A DNA stretch of 64,000 bases from contig JAJQJQ010000037.1 in assembly GCA_028622995.1 (NCBI GenBank), positions 2,523,978 through 2,587,977 of the forward strand, written 5' to 3'. The notes under the pieces were generated by a model, which saw nothing but the letters and a program-made list of their open reading frames with translations, had not been told where the DNA came from and searched no databases. A program made the translations under genes and the position numbers. Source of the DNA: Panagrolaimus kolymaensis. Its lineage: Eukaryota > Nematoda > Chromadorea > Rhabditida > Panagrolaimidae. Below are positions 24,003 through 35,303 of this stretch, one piece after another (the stretch's first letter is position 1; the number at the start of each line of letters is the position of its first letter).

Positions 24003-24010
24003 TATTTATA
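24003..24010 (-). promoter_or_regulatory. TATA box for the Ser-rich gene
   Basis: TATAAATA on the minus strand in GGTATAAATACAAATTTATT, about 100 bases upstream of the chosen ATG at 23902. The position fits a core promoter with transcription starting roughly 30 bases downstream. Confidence 0.5.
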
Positions 24011-25154
24011 CCGAAGAAAAAAAAGAAAGGGCCAAAAAAGATATAAGCCTCGCCTCAAAAGAAACTTGATAATCTCTTGAAAGGTGACAATGGAGATGAA
24101 AGATTTTATTTTGATGCAGAGAGAGAGGTCAAATAAATTGTATCCTTTGGGTATATTTTTGTCAAAGAAATGTTTTAACGAATAGATTTTTGATTGATTC
24201 AAATTTGCATTTTTTATTAACAATATTTCGTGCATGGATCCTTAGTTGTAAAAAAAGTTAGCAAATTTATGGTTTTTATCTTGAATTTTTTGTTGTTGCT
24301 TATTTCTTTAAAATTGTTTATGTGATTTTCAAATTATAAATAAATATCTAAATTATTTTGACAACCATAACCATTCTTTTATCTGTAATTTTTATATATT
24401 AAAAAACACTTGCAGCTGCTGCTAATTTTTAACGTAATAAACAAAAAATAAATATTGTTTATTAACTTTTTTTTAAATCTCATGACTTCAATGGAAAGAA
24501 AAAATAACTTATTTACGATATATTGCTGTTAGATCGTAAGTGTGTGTTATTAGTACTATTTTTATTTAATTTTTTTCTCTCTCATAAAATTAGCCATTGA
24601 AAGAAAGTAAAATAAAATAAAAAGTAAAAACAATTAAATAAGCTTATAAAAAAAGAAAAGGAGAAAGTCAATGAACATGTTTATTATTTTTTTTTTATTT
24701 CGCAACTTTGTTAAAAAATATTTTTGGTAAAAAGTAAAAAATATGAAAACCCAAAACACAGTTTTATGAAAATTTTTTATGAATCAAAGAATTGTTGCGG
24801 AAAAAATATTTTTGCTGTTTGACTTTTTACAAACTTTTTTTGTTTTAAAAAAATAAGGAAATAAAATTATATAAATTAAATTTAAAGTGTATCTTTTATT
24901 TACCAAAAATCAAAAACATGGAAGTATTGAAGCATCAAAATAAACAAACAAAAAATAAGCAAAAATATGCAAATAATTTTAGTGAACGAATTTCAAAACA
25001 AAAAAGATTTGCTTCCAAAAAACAAATTTAAAAAAATAGGAAAACAAAAATAGCCAAAGTACAGAACTTTGGAACAGAATATTATGTCATGGCTGGAGAT
25101 TTTTTAAAAATAAAACGGAAGCATAATTAATTTTGTCTTTCTTTGTTTTCAGAC
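24011..25154. other. Intergenic, no gene seen
   Basis: AT-rich sequence with a CT-rich tract (minus strand, about 24040-24130) upstream of the TATA box of the Ser-rich gene. No further coding or RNA feature recognised. Confidence 0.4.
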
Positions 25155-25307
25155 ATGATGATATCATTTGTGCTAAAATTATCTTACAGAATTTTCTATT
25201 TTTGTCTATTTTTAAGTTCTTCGATGTCGTCAAAAAAAAGAGAAGAAGGTATTCCTGTGTATGCTACTCTTTTCTCAAAAATAAAAAAAATAATTTTAGC
25301 TGAATAA
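25155..25307 (+). CDS. Candidate small secreted peptide (50 aa)
   Basis: Open frame starting MMISFVLKLSYRIFYFCLFL, a plausible signal peptide ending near SSSMS, followed by a basic short tail with SKKREEGIPVYATLFSKIKK. The ATG comes three bases after TTGTTTTCAG, a good nematode splice or spliced-leader acceptor, and AATAAA (25303-25308) overlaps the stop codon as a possible polyadenylation signal. These two flanking signals are the reason to list so short a frame. It could instead be a chance frame or the first exon of a longer gene, because a GT follows GAAG at 25248. Confidence 0.35.
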   Translation: MMISFVLKLSYRIFYFCLFLSSSMSSKKREEGIPVYATLFSKIKKIILAE

Positions 25308-26993
25308 AGTGAATTTCTTTGTTTTTGGCTAGTTTGGGCTTAATTGAGACACAAAGATAGGTTTTTAAAAGGAGCGTTATCCTTGAATTTTAATATTTTG
25401 GATACAAAACAAAAAATTGTTATTTTTATTTATTAATTTTATCAAAATTATTGTGTTTAAATTTTATGTAATAAATATGCTTAAAATTGTAAGATTTTTT
25501 TTTCTTGTTTTCGCGACGTATTTTTTTATACCTTTTGCTATATTTTGTTTTTTTCTGAGAATCGAAGTTCACGTGTGATGCAAAAAACAAAGTGAAGTTC
25601 AAAGTTGGCTGTTGCAGCATAAATCTTTTTATTTAGCTGCAAATTTTTTTTTCTTCGTAGCCCTGAGAATAATTTACATATATATGTGATCTCTTTGAAG
25701 CTTAAGGTTATGACATCGTGAGAAAAATAAAAACCTGGAGAAAAATAATAGAAAAAAACCCTATCTTCAAGTCATATATTTATTATTTAGCCTTTGGCTT
25801 TTAGCCTTTCCAGAAAAAAAACTTTGTTTTGAAATTTAAGAAATCATCTTTACTGTTGTTACTTAGTTGCCAGATTTTTAAAATTAGGTTATCATTCCTT
25901 TTTTTGCTATTTTTGTTTATTTTTAACTAGGTATTGCCATAAAAAAAATTTCCGTCTTTGATTTATAATTCCTTATTTTATTTTTTAGTTTTTGGTTAGT
26001 TTAATTTGCCAAATGCCTTTACCTAATAATAATCTAATTTAATGGAGTCGAGGTTGTTGTCTTAAAAAAGCTAGCTTTAACATTATTGTTTTTTGCTTTT
26101 TATTTTTTTATTTGAAAAGGATTAATGGGGCTTCAGTGAGTCTCACATTCCAAACAAAAAATATTTATTTTACAAATTTTTTATTTACAATTTTTTTGGA
26201 GATCTTTCATTTTTATTATTTTGTTTTAAAAATAAAAAATTATTTCTTTTCATTAAACATTTTTCTTGGAGTTGGAAACGTGTTGCTTTCTTATTTTGAT
26301 GAAATTTTTTATTCCGAATAAAATAATTTTTCTCGTCATTTTGGTGGGATTCTTAGCTTTTATATATTTTCTTAAATCTGATGGAAACTATAAATTCGGT
26401 TTTTGCAGCGTTTTTTGAAACACTTTTCAAAACACGCTGTTAATTTCTCCCTGAAATTAAACAATTTTTTTTTTCACAAAGTTTTTCGTAAAAGTATAAT
26501 TTTAATAACAAAATTTTGTTTGGTTTTTTTCTATTCTGAAGCTACAAAGATCCCAATCGAAACTACACACAAAAACAACAACAAAATGGACACATTTTTC
26601 ACAGTAATCAGAAACAACAAAAATTTTATGTTTTTTTTTCCCATAAAATTTTTTTCTTCGAGGAATAGAAACTGTAAAAATAGCTTTTGTATTTTCATGT
26701 TACAAAAAAATCTAACTTTAAAACATTTTTATTTTTAAACTTTTGTAGTGGAAGTGATTTTAGGTGCTTGTTTCTGCGTTTAGCAGTATTCTCTTTTTTC
26801 TGAGAAAATCCAAACTTCCTTTATTTTTTTTGAATTTCCCTCAAAAATCTTTAGTTTTCTTACTTTCTTTTTATTTTTGCTTTTTTTTTTAAATTTTGTT
26901 ACGTGAATTTATAACTTCAATTTTTGCCGAAACAAAAATTTACGATAAAAAAAATATTTTCAGCTCCCATAAAAATAAACAAAACATAAAACC
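25308..26993. other. Intergenic, no gene seen
   Basis: T-rich, low-complexity DNA upstream of the 7TM receptor gene. The open frames at 26112-26321 and 26403-26738 are Phe/Asn/Lys-rich and lack paralogues or splice support, so I leave them out. Confidence 0.4.
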
Positions 26994-28441
26994 ATGCCAA
27001 ACGAAAATAAAACCGAATTATTTCAAAATTCAGCATATTGGACTCCAGAAATGTTGAATGAAATGTTTCCACAAAATAGCAGGCGAATGATAAATAATTA
27101 TTGCAGCTTTTCCACTTCCATTCTCGTTCATTTGTTGCTTCTTTATGCCATAATTAAACAAACACCAAAAATATTTAAACCATATCAAAAAGTTTTATTT
27201 TTACATTTAGTTATGAATTTTTATTATACTTTTGTTGGACTTTTAATGCAATCAAATATGGTTTATGGTAAGTCAAAAAAATAATAGAATTAAAGTGTCA
27301 TAATTCTTAATATTAAATGTTTTTAGATCGACGATCAAATCAATTTTTTGTTAAAATTGATGCATTAATTCAAAATCCAACCATGCTCATAACTGTAATT
27401 ATGGTGGCTTTTAATGATTTTGGTTCGCTTTGGTATATTAGCGCATTGCCAGTGAATTATGTATATCGATATTTTTTGATTTGTCGGTAAGCAGCAATTT
27501 TTTCTCTTCCCAGAAAAAAATCGTTCCGCTAAAGCAAAACTTCACAGTTAGACAAATATTTTTCTCCAAAACTTTTTTTCTAAAAACCCGAACTTCGCGA
27601 GGATAGTTTTAAATTTATGTTAGAACCAAAGAATTTTTTTCTCAAATTTTGGAGGCGAAAAATTATTAAATCTTGTCATGCCTACTATTCAGAGAAAAAA
27701 TATCCATTCAAAGTCTGAATCTTAGAACAAACAAGTTCTCTTTCGATGTGACACATCGTGGCCTTTTTTACATTTATTTTTTAAAAGCAACGTTCTAAAT
27801 ATTTTAATTTTTTTAGAAACTCTGAATTGCCTGCTTGTTATTTCATTTGCTTAATAATTCTATCCGTCGTTGCTCCATTATTTATTGCAATTCTCAACGC
27901 TGTTAATTTTTGGCCGAGTTCCCTTTATACAGCTTTATATCAAACTACTTTTGCTAAATATGGCCATGTTATTGCAATAACCAAATATCGAGCCATGATT
28001 GATGTTTATGCGGCGTCGATTCCAGTTTTAATTGTTTTTTATTATGCAATTATTACTGTAACTTTTATACTTATAACTCTCAAAATGAATTCTCTACAAA
28101 AAATTTTGACTGCAACAACTGCGTCAATGCAATCACAAATAAGCATAATTTTAATTGTGCAAGCTGGAGTTCCATTAATTATGAATGTTTTGCCTCCCAT
28201 TTCGCTATGCCTCAGCTGGTTTATTGGATTTGATACTCCTTCAGAATTTTTTATTTTTGGTTTAGTTAATGCATGGACTCCATGCATCAACGGCCTCACA
28301 ACCCTTTTAGTTATAAAACCATATAGAAGATATTATTTTTATTTAATTTTAAAAATTATTTATCGAAAAGAAGAAAATATTCCTTTGTTTAAAACTTTTC
28401 GATCTCGATCTATTGTTGGTTCCATTCCATCTTTGTCATAA
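26994..28441 (+). CDS. Nematode serpentine receptor, Str/Srd/Srh-type (7TM GPCR)
   Basis: Three exons: 26994-27267, 27327-27486 and 27817-28441, giving 352 aa with matching phases (1, then 2). The start follows TTTTCAG and a short leader. The protein has about seven hydrophobic helices. The TM1-to-loop motif LLYAIIKQTPKIFKPYQKVL, the QAGVPLIMNVLPPIS block before TM6-TM7 and the Pro in the last helix (NAWTPCINGLTTLL) followed by a basic tail are typical of the Str/Srd/Srh/Sri superfamily of nematode chemoreceptors; I cannot fix the exact subfamily. Expected role: chemosensory GPCR. It is unrelated in motifs to the Srt gene at 14445. Confidence 0.82.
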
Positions 28442-29372
28442 ATAATTATTATTTTTCGTTTTTTAATTTAAATATAAAATAAAAGTTTTTATAAAGAAAA
28501 ATTTGCAAAAATAAAAGAATATTATAAAAAGAATTTGTGATTGAAACTTTGAATTTTTTTAAATTTATTGACGTCATCGTATAACCAAATAATAATTAAT
28601 AAATACAAAATAATGCTTGAAATTAGGATTTTTTTAATTTTCATGGAATCACTTAGGCTATGAAAAAAAGAAAGAAGAAAGTATAAATCTTTTTATTATT
28701 TATAAAGCAATAACAAACTTCTCACATTCCTTCATACAGTAGCTCTCTCATTTTTTTGATTCCTTTCTTTTATTTTACCTTTTACAATTTAATGCTTTAA
28801 CTTTTCACTGTGTCGTCGTTTTTTTTATTCCTGTTCAAAAGATCAAAGTATGTACATACATATATTGCATTTTTTTCTTCCCCGATTGCTTTATGTTGCT
28901 AATAAAAAGAAAAACAAGCAACCAAACGATACATGCAATGAAAAAAACAAAAACACTATAATCGATGGAAAAAAAAATAAAATAAAGCAACACTATAAAA
29001 AAAATTTTCTTTTTTACAATTTCCCACCATTTTTTGCGGTATTTCGCTAAAGAAAAAAAATGCGAATAAAGTATAAAGATTTCTAAGATAAAAAAAAAAC
29101 AACACAGAAAAAAACAAAAAGCTGCAACAACAAAAAAAATGATGGGAAGAAGCATCCGGTGCTCACGTGGATGAGATAGATAGATACATTAAAAAAAACA
29201 AGGAAAAAACAAACCTTTTTTCTATCATTTTTTTGTAGTAACAAATGGAAGCAACATGAAGAAGAAAAAAACACTAATAAAAGCAGCCACGTTTTGATTC
29301 AAAAAATTCATTTTTGTGTTTTCTAATTTTTGATCCCGCAACAATCTTTAATTTGGGTTTGGTACCACAGCG
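28442..29372. other. Intergenic, no gene seen
   Basis: AT-rich with long A-runs (28900-29300). The open frames on both strands here are Phe/Lys-rich low complexity. No RNA gene seen. Confidence 0.4.
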
Positions 29373-30162
29373 ATGTCAGGATTTTTTGGTTCAAATCATT
29401 CCAAACGAGACCATGGCGACGATGGTGGTGGTAGTAATAATGGCCGAAAAAGGGATACACCAGATTTTGATAGTAGTGATGGAAAGAAAAATAATTCAAC
29501 ATCATCAAAATTAAGTCGTCGTGGAAATTCAAGTGATTCTTCAACGACAAATGGATATGAAAACCCGCCAGCATATTGTTCATCTCCTGAACGTTCTCCA
29601 CCTAAAAAGGATAGAGAATATTATACCAAGTAAGTTAAGTTTTTAAATGATATTTTTAAACCAAAAAAATGCCGTTTTCCAAAAACAAAGTTGCCTTTTT
29701 TATTTTTAATCGGCAGCCACTAAGAAAAATCAGAGATGGCGACATCAAAAAAACAGTATTCTTTGCTTTAACTAAAACTTAGAATCTATGTTTTTTTAAA
29801 GTTCTTTACTAATGTTTCTGAAAAAAATTAAAAAATCTAGTTAATTTTGTCTTTGAAGTTTGGGTTTTTGGATCTAACATTTTTTTTTGATTGCTTCATT
29901 TTTTTCAACTAAAAAAATCTTAATTTTGAATGATTTTTTTAAAGACCTTTCAAATCTTATTTTCAGAAGCTATGAACGCGAAAAGGATTCATATGGGGCT
30001 GATCCCAATTACCCATCATATGATTCATCAAAATATGGAAGTAGCAGCAGTAGCGGCAGCAATAACAAATCATCTTCCAACAACTCTCCTCCAAACGATG
30101 AAAATAATTATTATGGAGGAAAGGGATCCAAATCCAAATACAATAATTGTTCTCGTCGTTAA
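29373..30162 (+). CDS. Intrinsically disordered Ser/Asn/Gly/Lys-rich protein
   Basis: Two exons, 29373-29629 and 29967-30162, joined in phase 2 (GTAAGT donor, TTTTCAG acceptor), giving 150 aa. It begins MSGFFGSNHSKRDHGDDGGG and ends SKYNNCSRR. The composition is hydrophilic throughout, rich in Ser, Asn, Gly, Lys and Asp, with SRRGNSSDSS, SPERSPPKKDRE and a Ser/Gly/Asn run near residues 110-130. No globular domain, signal peptide or membrane helix. SP and RS-type dipeptides suggest phosphorylation sites. It could be a nuclear or RNA-associated low-complexity protein, or a stress-protective disordered protein; the sequence does not decide. Confidence 0.65.
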
Positions 30163-31269
30163 TTTTGGAGGACATCTTTCTAAAAATTCGCGGAAAATAA
30201 TCAAAGCTTTAACCTTCATTCACATATTCAAAAATAATCATTCATATAACCTCAAAAATTTCAAAACATATAACCTTCATATATTTTGTTTTTTTAAATA
30301 ACTTTGCATCCTTGTAATTCCGTGCAAAAATAAGCTTTAATCAAACTTTGTTCATTTATAATTTTATTGTAATAAAAATATAATTTTTTTAAAGCATTGA
30401 AAAAAAGGGAATGGAAAAGAAAAAAAGCAAGCGATTGCGGGTTTCAATGAAATTTTTTTTGTTTCTTGCAATAAAAAAACAGAAAAGACCAAAGTCTTTT
30501 TATTTTTCAAGCATCAAACAAAAAAAGACGCTACAAAGAAAAAAAATTCATTGCTTTTTCTTCTCTTTTTTTTTTATTTTAGTTCTTTTTAGAATTTGTT
30601 TTTACAAAAAAACTTTTCAAAAGAAAAAAATCAAAAACATAAAATCGCGGACGAACTTTTCCATTCCGCTGCAAACAAACAAAAAAAAAAGCATAGAAAA
30701 GAGAGTGTAACTCTTTCGTTGTCTAATGCTCAAAATCACATCATGCGTCCTTCATTTTTTATTTCAAGTAATTTCACGGTTCGCGTGTCGTCTCTTGTGA
30801 CTATGATTATCCATTATAGATAGGAAGTGCCAACAGGAAAGCTCGTGCTATGCCTGAGTTTCACATGTATGAAGTCGCAATAATAAAAAAATTAAAATTT
30901 TTGGAATTCTTTTTATCAACAAAAAATTGATAAACTTTTATAATAATAAAAAAGCGAAAGTTGTGAACGGAATCATCAATCCTTCGTTTTTGGTTTAAAA
31001 AAACCAACCATTTATAAATTTTGAATGTGTTTTTCTTCGCAAAAAAGATAAAAAAAGATTGATTTATTATGAAAATTAATGCGTTTTAAAAGCAAAAAAG
31101 AAATTTTGAGAGAGCGTTTTTGTTTTGACAAAAAAAGCAATTCATTTGGATGGGGATAAAATAAAATCAGAATGGAGATGATGATGCTGCTTACGCAAAC
31201 CTGAAAAACTTTATTTTTAAACCCCAATAATTCCAACAACTTGGATTACACAAAACTTTTTTTACCTTC
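30163..31269. other. Intergenic, no gene seen
   Basis: AT-rich flanking DNA. The open frames at 30411-30823 are Lys/Phe-rich low complexity. A segment of more balanced composition near 30720-30880 (GCGTGTCGTCTCTTGTGACT) was inspected for a structured RNA, and none was recognised. Confidence 0.4.
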
Positions 31270-31551
31270 TTAATAATTGTTATAAGTACATCTTATTACA
31301 TCATCTTCATTTAGCCTGCGTTGAATATCTTCAATAAAAGTTTTTTCCATCAATCGATTAAGAATAAATTTTCGAAGAGATAATTTTGTTAAATCGCACG
31401 GAGTTGGTTGTTGCTTGTCATTCCATTGAGTGATATTGAAAATTAAATTGAATGGTTTTATCGTTGACGTCATTGGAGGTTGTTGTTGTGAATGAATAAA
31501 AACAAAAAACATCATGAAAAAAGCCGCAGAAAAAAATACGGCGTTTTTCAT
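31270..31551 (-). CDS. Small secreted protein (93 aa)
   Basis: A single exon starting MKNAVFFSAAFFMMFFVFIH, a strong signal peptide with probable cleavage near HSQQQ, followed by a mature part of about 70 residues with two Cys (..TPCDLTKL.. and ..VIRCTYNNY at the C-terminus), which could form one disulphide, and a helical segment FILNRLMEKTFIEDIQRRL. The sequence just upstream (AACTTTCAG about 14 bases before the ATG) is a plausible spliced-leader acceptor. No family recognised. Likely exported to body cavity, cuticle or gut lumen. Confidence 0.6.
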   Translation of the reverse strand: MKNAVFFSAAFFMMFFVFIHSQQQPPMTSTIKPFNLIFNITQWNDKQQPTPCDLTKLSLRKFILNRLMEKTFIEDIQRRLNEDDVIRCTYNNY

Positions 31552-31972
31552 TTTTTCTTCTTTTCTGAAAGTTTTTTTTAAAACAAAGAAAGTAAAAAAT
31601 TAAAAGGCACGAAAAATCTTAGCTTCAAAACCCTAAAGTTTCTAATTTGGTTAAATTCACGATTTTTTTTTCTAATTTCTATTTCCACTCCATTTCCATT
31701 CATAAGCGTGAAATGAAACTAAAAAAAAAGCATGCATCAAAAAAGTATGAAGAAAAAAAACTTGGAGAAACATTTTTTATGTGAATCATATTTTTAAATA
31801 AAAAACAATGTTTTCTTCCATTTCTTTATTTTCAAATATGTATTCATTGTAAATTTTAAAAATGTAAAAAGTAAAAATATGAAAGAAAAGGCATAAAGCG
31901 AAATTACAAATAAAACTTTTCGATGTTTCGAAAAAGCAAATGAAATTGAGAAAAATATTTTGGCTTTTTTTA
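31552..31972. other. Intergenic, nothing recognised
   Basis: AT-rich spacer between the small secreted gene and the 3' end of the F-box-like gene at 31973, both on the minus strand. The open frame at 31794-31997 is antisense-free low complexity and is not supported. Confidence 0.4.
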
Positions 31973-33070
31973 TTAATGTTTTCGAGTAATCACCCAACTT
32001 TGAAATCGTTCTTCCATCGAAATTCTTTCACAAATTGCTTGTTTTCGTGGATTATTAAAATTTTCATTTATTGCTATTGCAAATTGTAATTGAAAATCTT
32101 CAGAAACGGCTGAATGAAATTGAATGCAAAAAGTTCCTTGATTTTTCTGGAAAAATAAATTAACTTCAAAATATTTTAAAAAATGCAGAAATGTTTTTTA
32201 CCGCTAAAAAAGCAGCAAAATAAATTGGATCTAAACTTTCGGGAACACCAAAAAGGGACAAAGTCCCAAGTCGCTTGAATGGTGGAAATTCAGATAATTT
32301 TTTTGATGTTTCAGAAGTATAACTAAATTCTTCGGGATTCTCGAACCAGCTAAAAAGAAAAATTCTTTAATTTAATGCAAAAAAAAAAATAATTTTCTTT
32401 GTTCAAAAGTGCTTTAAAGTTTCACAAAGAAAAACCAAAATAAATGTGTCATTTTTTAGGATTTAAAAAGCTTTTTTGAAACAAAAATAAATCTTGGGTG
32501 ATTCCAGAAAAAAAAGGGAGTTCCAAAGAAATATAATTTGTGAGAACAGAAGTAGGTTACTTACTAAGAGCATTTCGACACATTTGGAAGCCGTTCAAGA
32601 ATGGATTCCACTGGAACCAGTGACCCATTTTCATGTTTTACAGTAACATTTTCAAATCGAAATTTACAAATTTTTCCAGAATTTGTCAATTTTTTATAAT
32701 CATTGAAACTCAAATTTTGGTTTAAAATCGATAAATTAATTAATTCGCAACAATATACTTTGTTCAAAAAAAAACTAACATCATTTCGAATAACCCAAGT
32801 TTCAACTTCCAATGTTTTAGTTAACCAAAGCTTGAATGGAACAGTTTCCAAATTTAATACAATAAAATTATTGAAAAATGTTTCCCAATTTTGTGATCGA
32901 CGATTTCGCTTAATCCAATCAAAAAATAAAATAGGATTTTTAGCAAAAAAATATTTGCATGTTTGAATTAATTTTTGATAAACTTTCGCGGATAATGGAT
33001 TTTTTGCGATGTAAAATATCAAAGTTTGAGGTAAAGAATAATTTTGACTTTGAGGAGCAGCAAATATCAT
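31973..33070 (-). CDS. F-box-like family protein
   Basis: Three exons: 33070-32565, 32349-32202 and 32146-31973, giving 275 aa. Exon 1 starts MIFAAPQSQNYSLPQTLIFY and holds the F-box-like motif (residues about 9-45: SLPQTLIFYIAKNP then KLIQTCKYFFAKNPI). The C-terminal module contains LNQNLSFNDYKKLTNSGKIC and ENGSLVPVESILERLPNV before the phase-2 intron, then LAGAFLA-type exon 2 ending at a phase-0 intron, and the terminal exon KNQGTFCIQFHSAVSED. All splice sites are intact. It is closest to the gene at 38493-39401. Probable SCF-type adaptor by analogy; not proven. Confidence 0.82.
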
Positions 33071-33604
33071 TTGAGCTGAATTAAAGAAAATTTCTTTTAT
33101 TGAAAAAGAAACTTAAAAAAGCCAAAAGAAACAAAAAAAAAATCGATAGAAATATTTGCTTTGATCGCTAAAAAAATCCTCCACAAAAAACCAAATCTTG
33201 AGTGGCGTTGTTGTTGTTTTTTTGCTAATCAATAAAGCAGGTGATTTCGCAGCTATTGAGCTGTGATCATAAAAAAAACAACAGCTGAAAACTTAAAAAT
33301 GCAGGAATAAATTGAGCTTTTATTATCCAATATTCAAAAACAGCTAAACTAAAACTATAATAAATAGAAAGAATAGTGTTACTTCTTTGTAGCAAAAAAA
33401 AAGTCAGATCTGAACTATAAAACTTTTAAAGCTTTTTTTCTGTGCTATTTTTCTTTTTTTTTAAGTTTTCAAAAAATGGTTAAAGACTTGCAAATATATA
33501 TTCTTTGCTGGGATTATGAGAATACTTTAATAATTGAAAAGGAAAATTTATTATCAAAAATAAAAAATTGTTTAAATTTCAACAAACATTCATTCAATTT
33601 TATT
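33071..33604. other. Intergenic, nothing recognised
   Basis: Upstream region of the gene starting at 33070 and downstream flank of the gene ending at 33605. Contains GCTGTTGTTTTTTT- and CAGCTG-type short motifs near 33240-33290. No gene. Confidence 0.4.
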
Positions 33605-34820
33605 TCATTGAACTTCAAGTTTTCTTGGATAAACAGTCCAAATATTGTTGTTATCTCTAACGCTCATTTCTTCTTCCTTCCATGGATAATTATTAACTTG
33701 AGTTGAAAATTTAAGAATGAAATTTTCATTTGGATGAAAAGAAATTTGATACATTCCATAATTTTTCTATAAAATTTTTATGATTCATTTTTTATTTGGC
33801 TACATTTTGAAAAAATGCTTACTTTCATAAAATCACAAAAATCTTCAACATTTAAAGATTCATTGGCGCCAAAAATTGCAAAGTATTCAAGGTTTTTAAA
33901 TTCAGGGAATTTTCGAATTTGTCGAAAAGTTTTATAAGTAAAATAGTTTCCAATTGTTTTACGGGCATCACTAAAAAGATTTTTTATTAGAAATGAAATT
34001 TTATTTTAAATTAAATAAATTTTTGATGTGCATTGGCAGAGAAAATTTTGCCACAAAAAAATACTTACAAAGAAAACGATAAAACATTTGGAAGCTTTTC
34101 AATAATATTTTCAAATGGAACTAAATCTTCGCCATCTCGAACATTGACACTTACAAATTTAAAATAATTAATTGTTTGGGCATTTGTGAGTTGATTAAAT
34201 TCATCAAAACTCAAATCTTGAAATTTTAGCATTAATTGATAGATTTCACATCGATGAATTTTGCGTAAAATTTTTGATAAATTATTTCTAATTATTTCTT
34301 CTGCAAACATAATTTTAAATATTCTTAATTCTCCAATCAAATTAATTTTATATGGAATTTTTTGAAATTTTTCCTCTTCAATAATCCACATTTCGTCAAA
34401 TTGGGATGAAACTTGCCAATATAAATTCGGCCAATCATGATCCCTCTTTCGCAAAACTAAATAATCAATAGTCAAAGTTTGATTTTTAGAATAAAAATAT
34501 TTGCATGTTAATGGCAAACGATGGCATGCAAGGGTTTGTTGCAAAGCATAATACATAATGGAAAATGGAAGAGAAAAATTTTGTGATCTTGGAGCATCAA
34601 AAGTATATTCTTTTATTTCATTTTCGTTGAGATGATCGGAATGATTTGAGGACGGAGACGATGATGTCTCACTTTGAAGGGATAACGGCGAAACCGAACG
34701 ACTTCGATTCAATGAATTTTGAGAAGATGAACATCGACGACGCTGCTTTGAAAATATTTTAGAAAAGCATCCATTTCCTTTACCCTCATTGGATTTTTTC
34801 TTACTTTTTTTAAAAAGCAT
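33605..34820 (-). CDS. F-box-like family protein with basic/Ser-rich N-terminal extension
   Basis: Three exons: 34820-34069, 33970-33823 and 33766-33605, giving 353 aa, with the family's phase-2 and phase-0 introns. It differs from its paralogues in a leading extension of about 75 residues: MLFKKSKKKSNEGKG, KQRRRCSSSQ, then SRSVSPLSLQSETSSSPSS. This basic then Ser/Pro-rich stretch suggests nuclear targeting and phosphorylation. The F-box-like motif follows (SQNFSLPFSIMYYALQQ then CKYFYSKNQ). The C-terminal module has FQDLSFDEFNQLTNAQTINY and VPFENIIEKLPNV. Terminal exon begins KNYGMYQISFHP. Intact throughout. Confidence 0.82.
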
Positions 34821-35303
34821 AGTTAATTTTAATGAACAAAATAGAAAATAGACAAAGTTTGAAATTCAAAAAAACTGGGTGAGCTTTTTTTGTCTATCCA
34901 AATAAATGCAAACAGGATGGATGCCAATAAAAGCGATAAACTCAATTTTTTGTTGTTGTCGTCTTTGTTTTGCGCGGGAGATTTTTAACCTGCGATCAAC
35001 AAAAAAAAATAAAAGAAGAAACATAGTCAATCAATCAATAAAGAAATTTTGACCAAAACATGGGTCATGGCAGACATTAGTTTGTTGCGACAAAAAAAAA
35101 TTGAAGAAAAATTAGATTTTTTTTTCTGCTGTTTGTTATTTTATCATTTAATTATTTTATTATAAAAAACATTTATGATTGATTCTACATAACGCAAAAA
35201 AAAGGTTTGCATTAAAATTCAAATATATATGATTATATTTTTCCAAAGCATTTATTAATAAATTTATAATTTTTTATTTTTAGCGTTTACAAACCGGCTT
35301 TTA
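34821..35303. other. Intergenic, nothing recognised
   Basis: AT-rich spacer between two minus-strand F-box-like genes. No other feature seen. Confidence 0.4.

Noticed and set aside
26112..26738. Two plus-strand open frames upstream of the 7TM receptor
   Set aside because: Phe/Asn/Lys-dominated, no family motif, and no conserved splice sites.
30411..30823. Lys/Phe-rich overlapping open frames
   Set aside because: Typical of A/T-run DNA; neither frame has a plausible domain or splice context.
30720..30880. Possible structured RNA in a patch of balanced composition
   Set aside because: No cloverleaf, snRNA-like or snoRNA box arrangement could be identified by eye.
33476..33706. Plus-strand frame of 76 aa
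   Set aside because: Antisense to the terminal exon of the F-box-like gene at 33605-34820, which is supported by paralogues.
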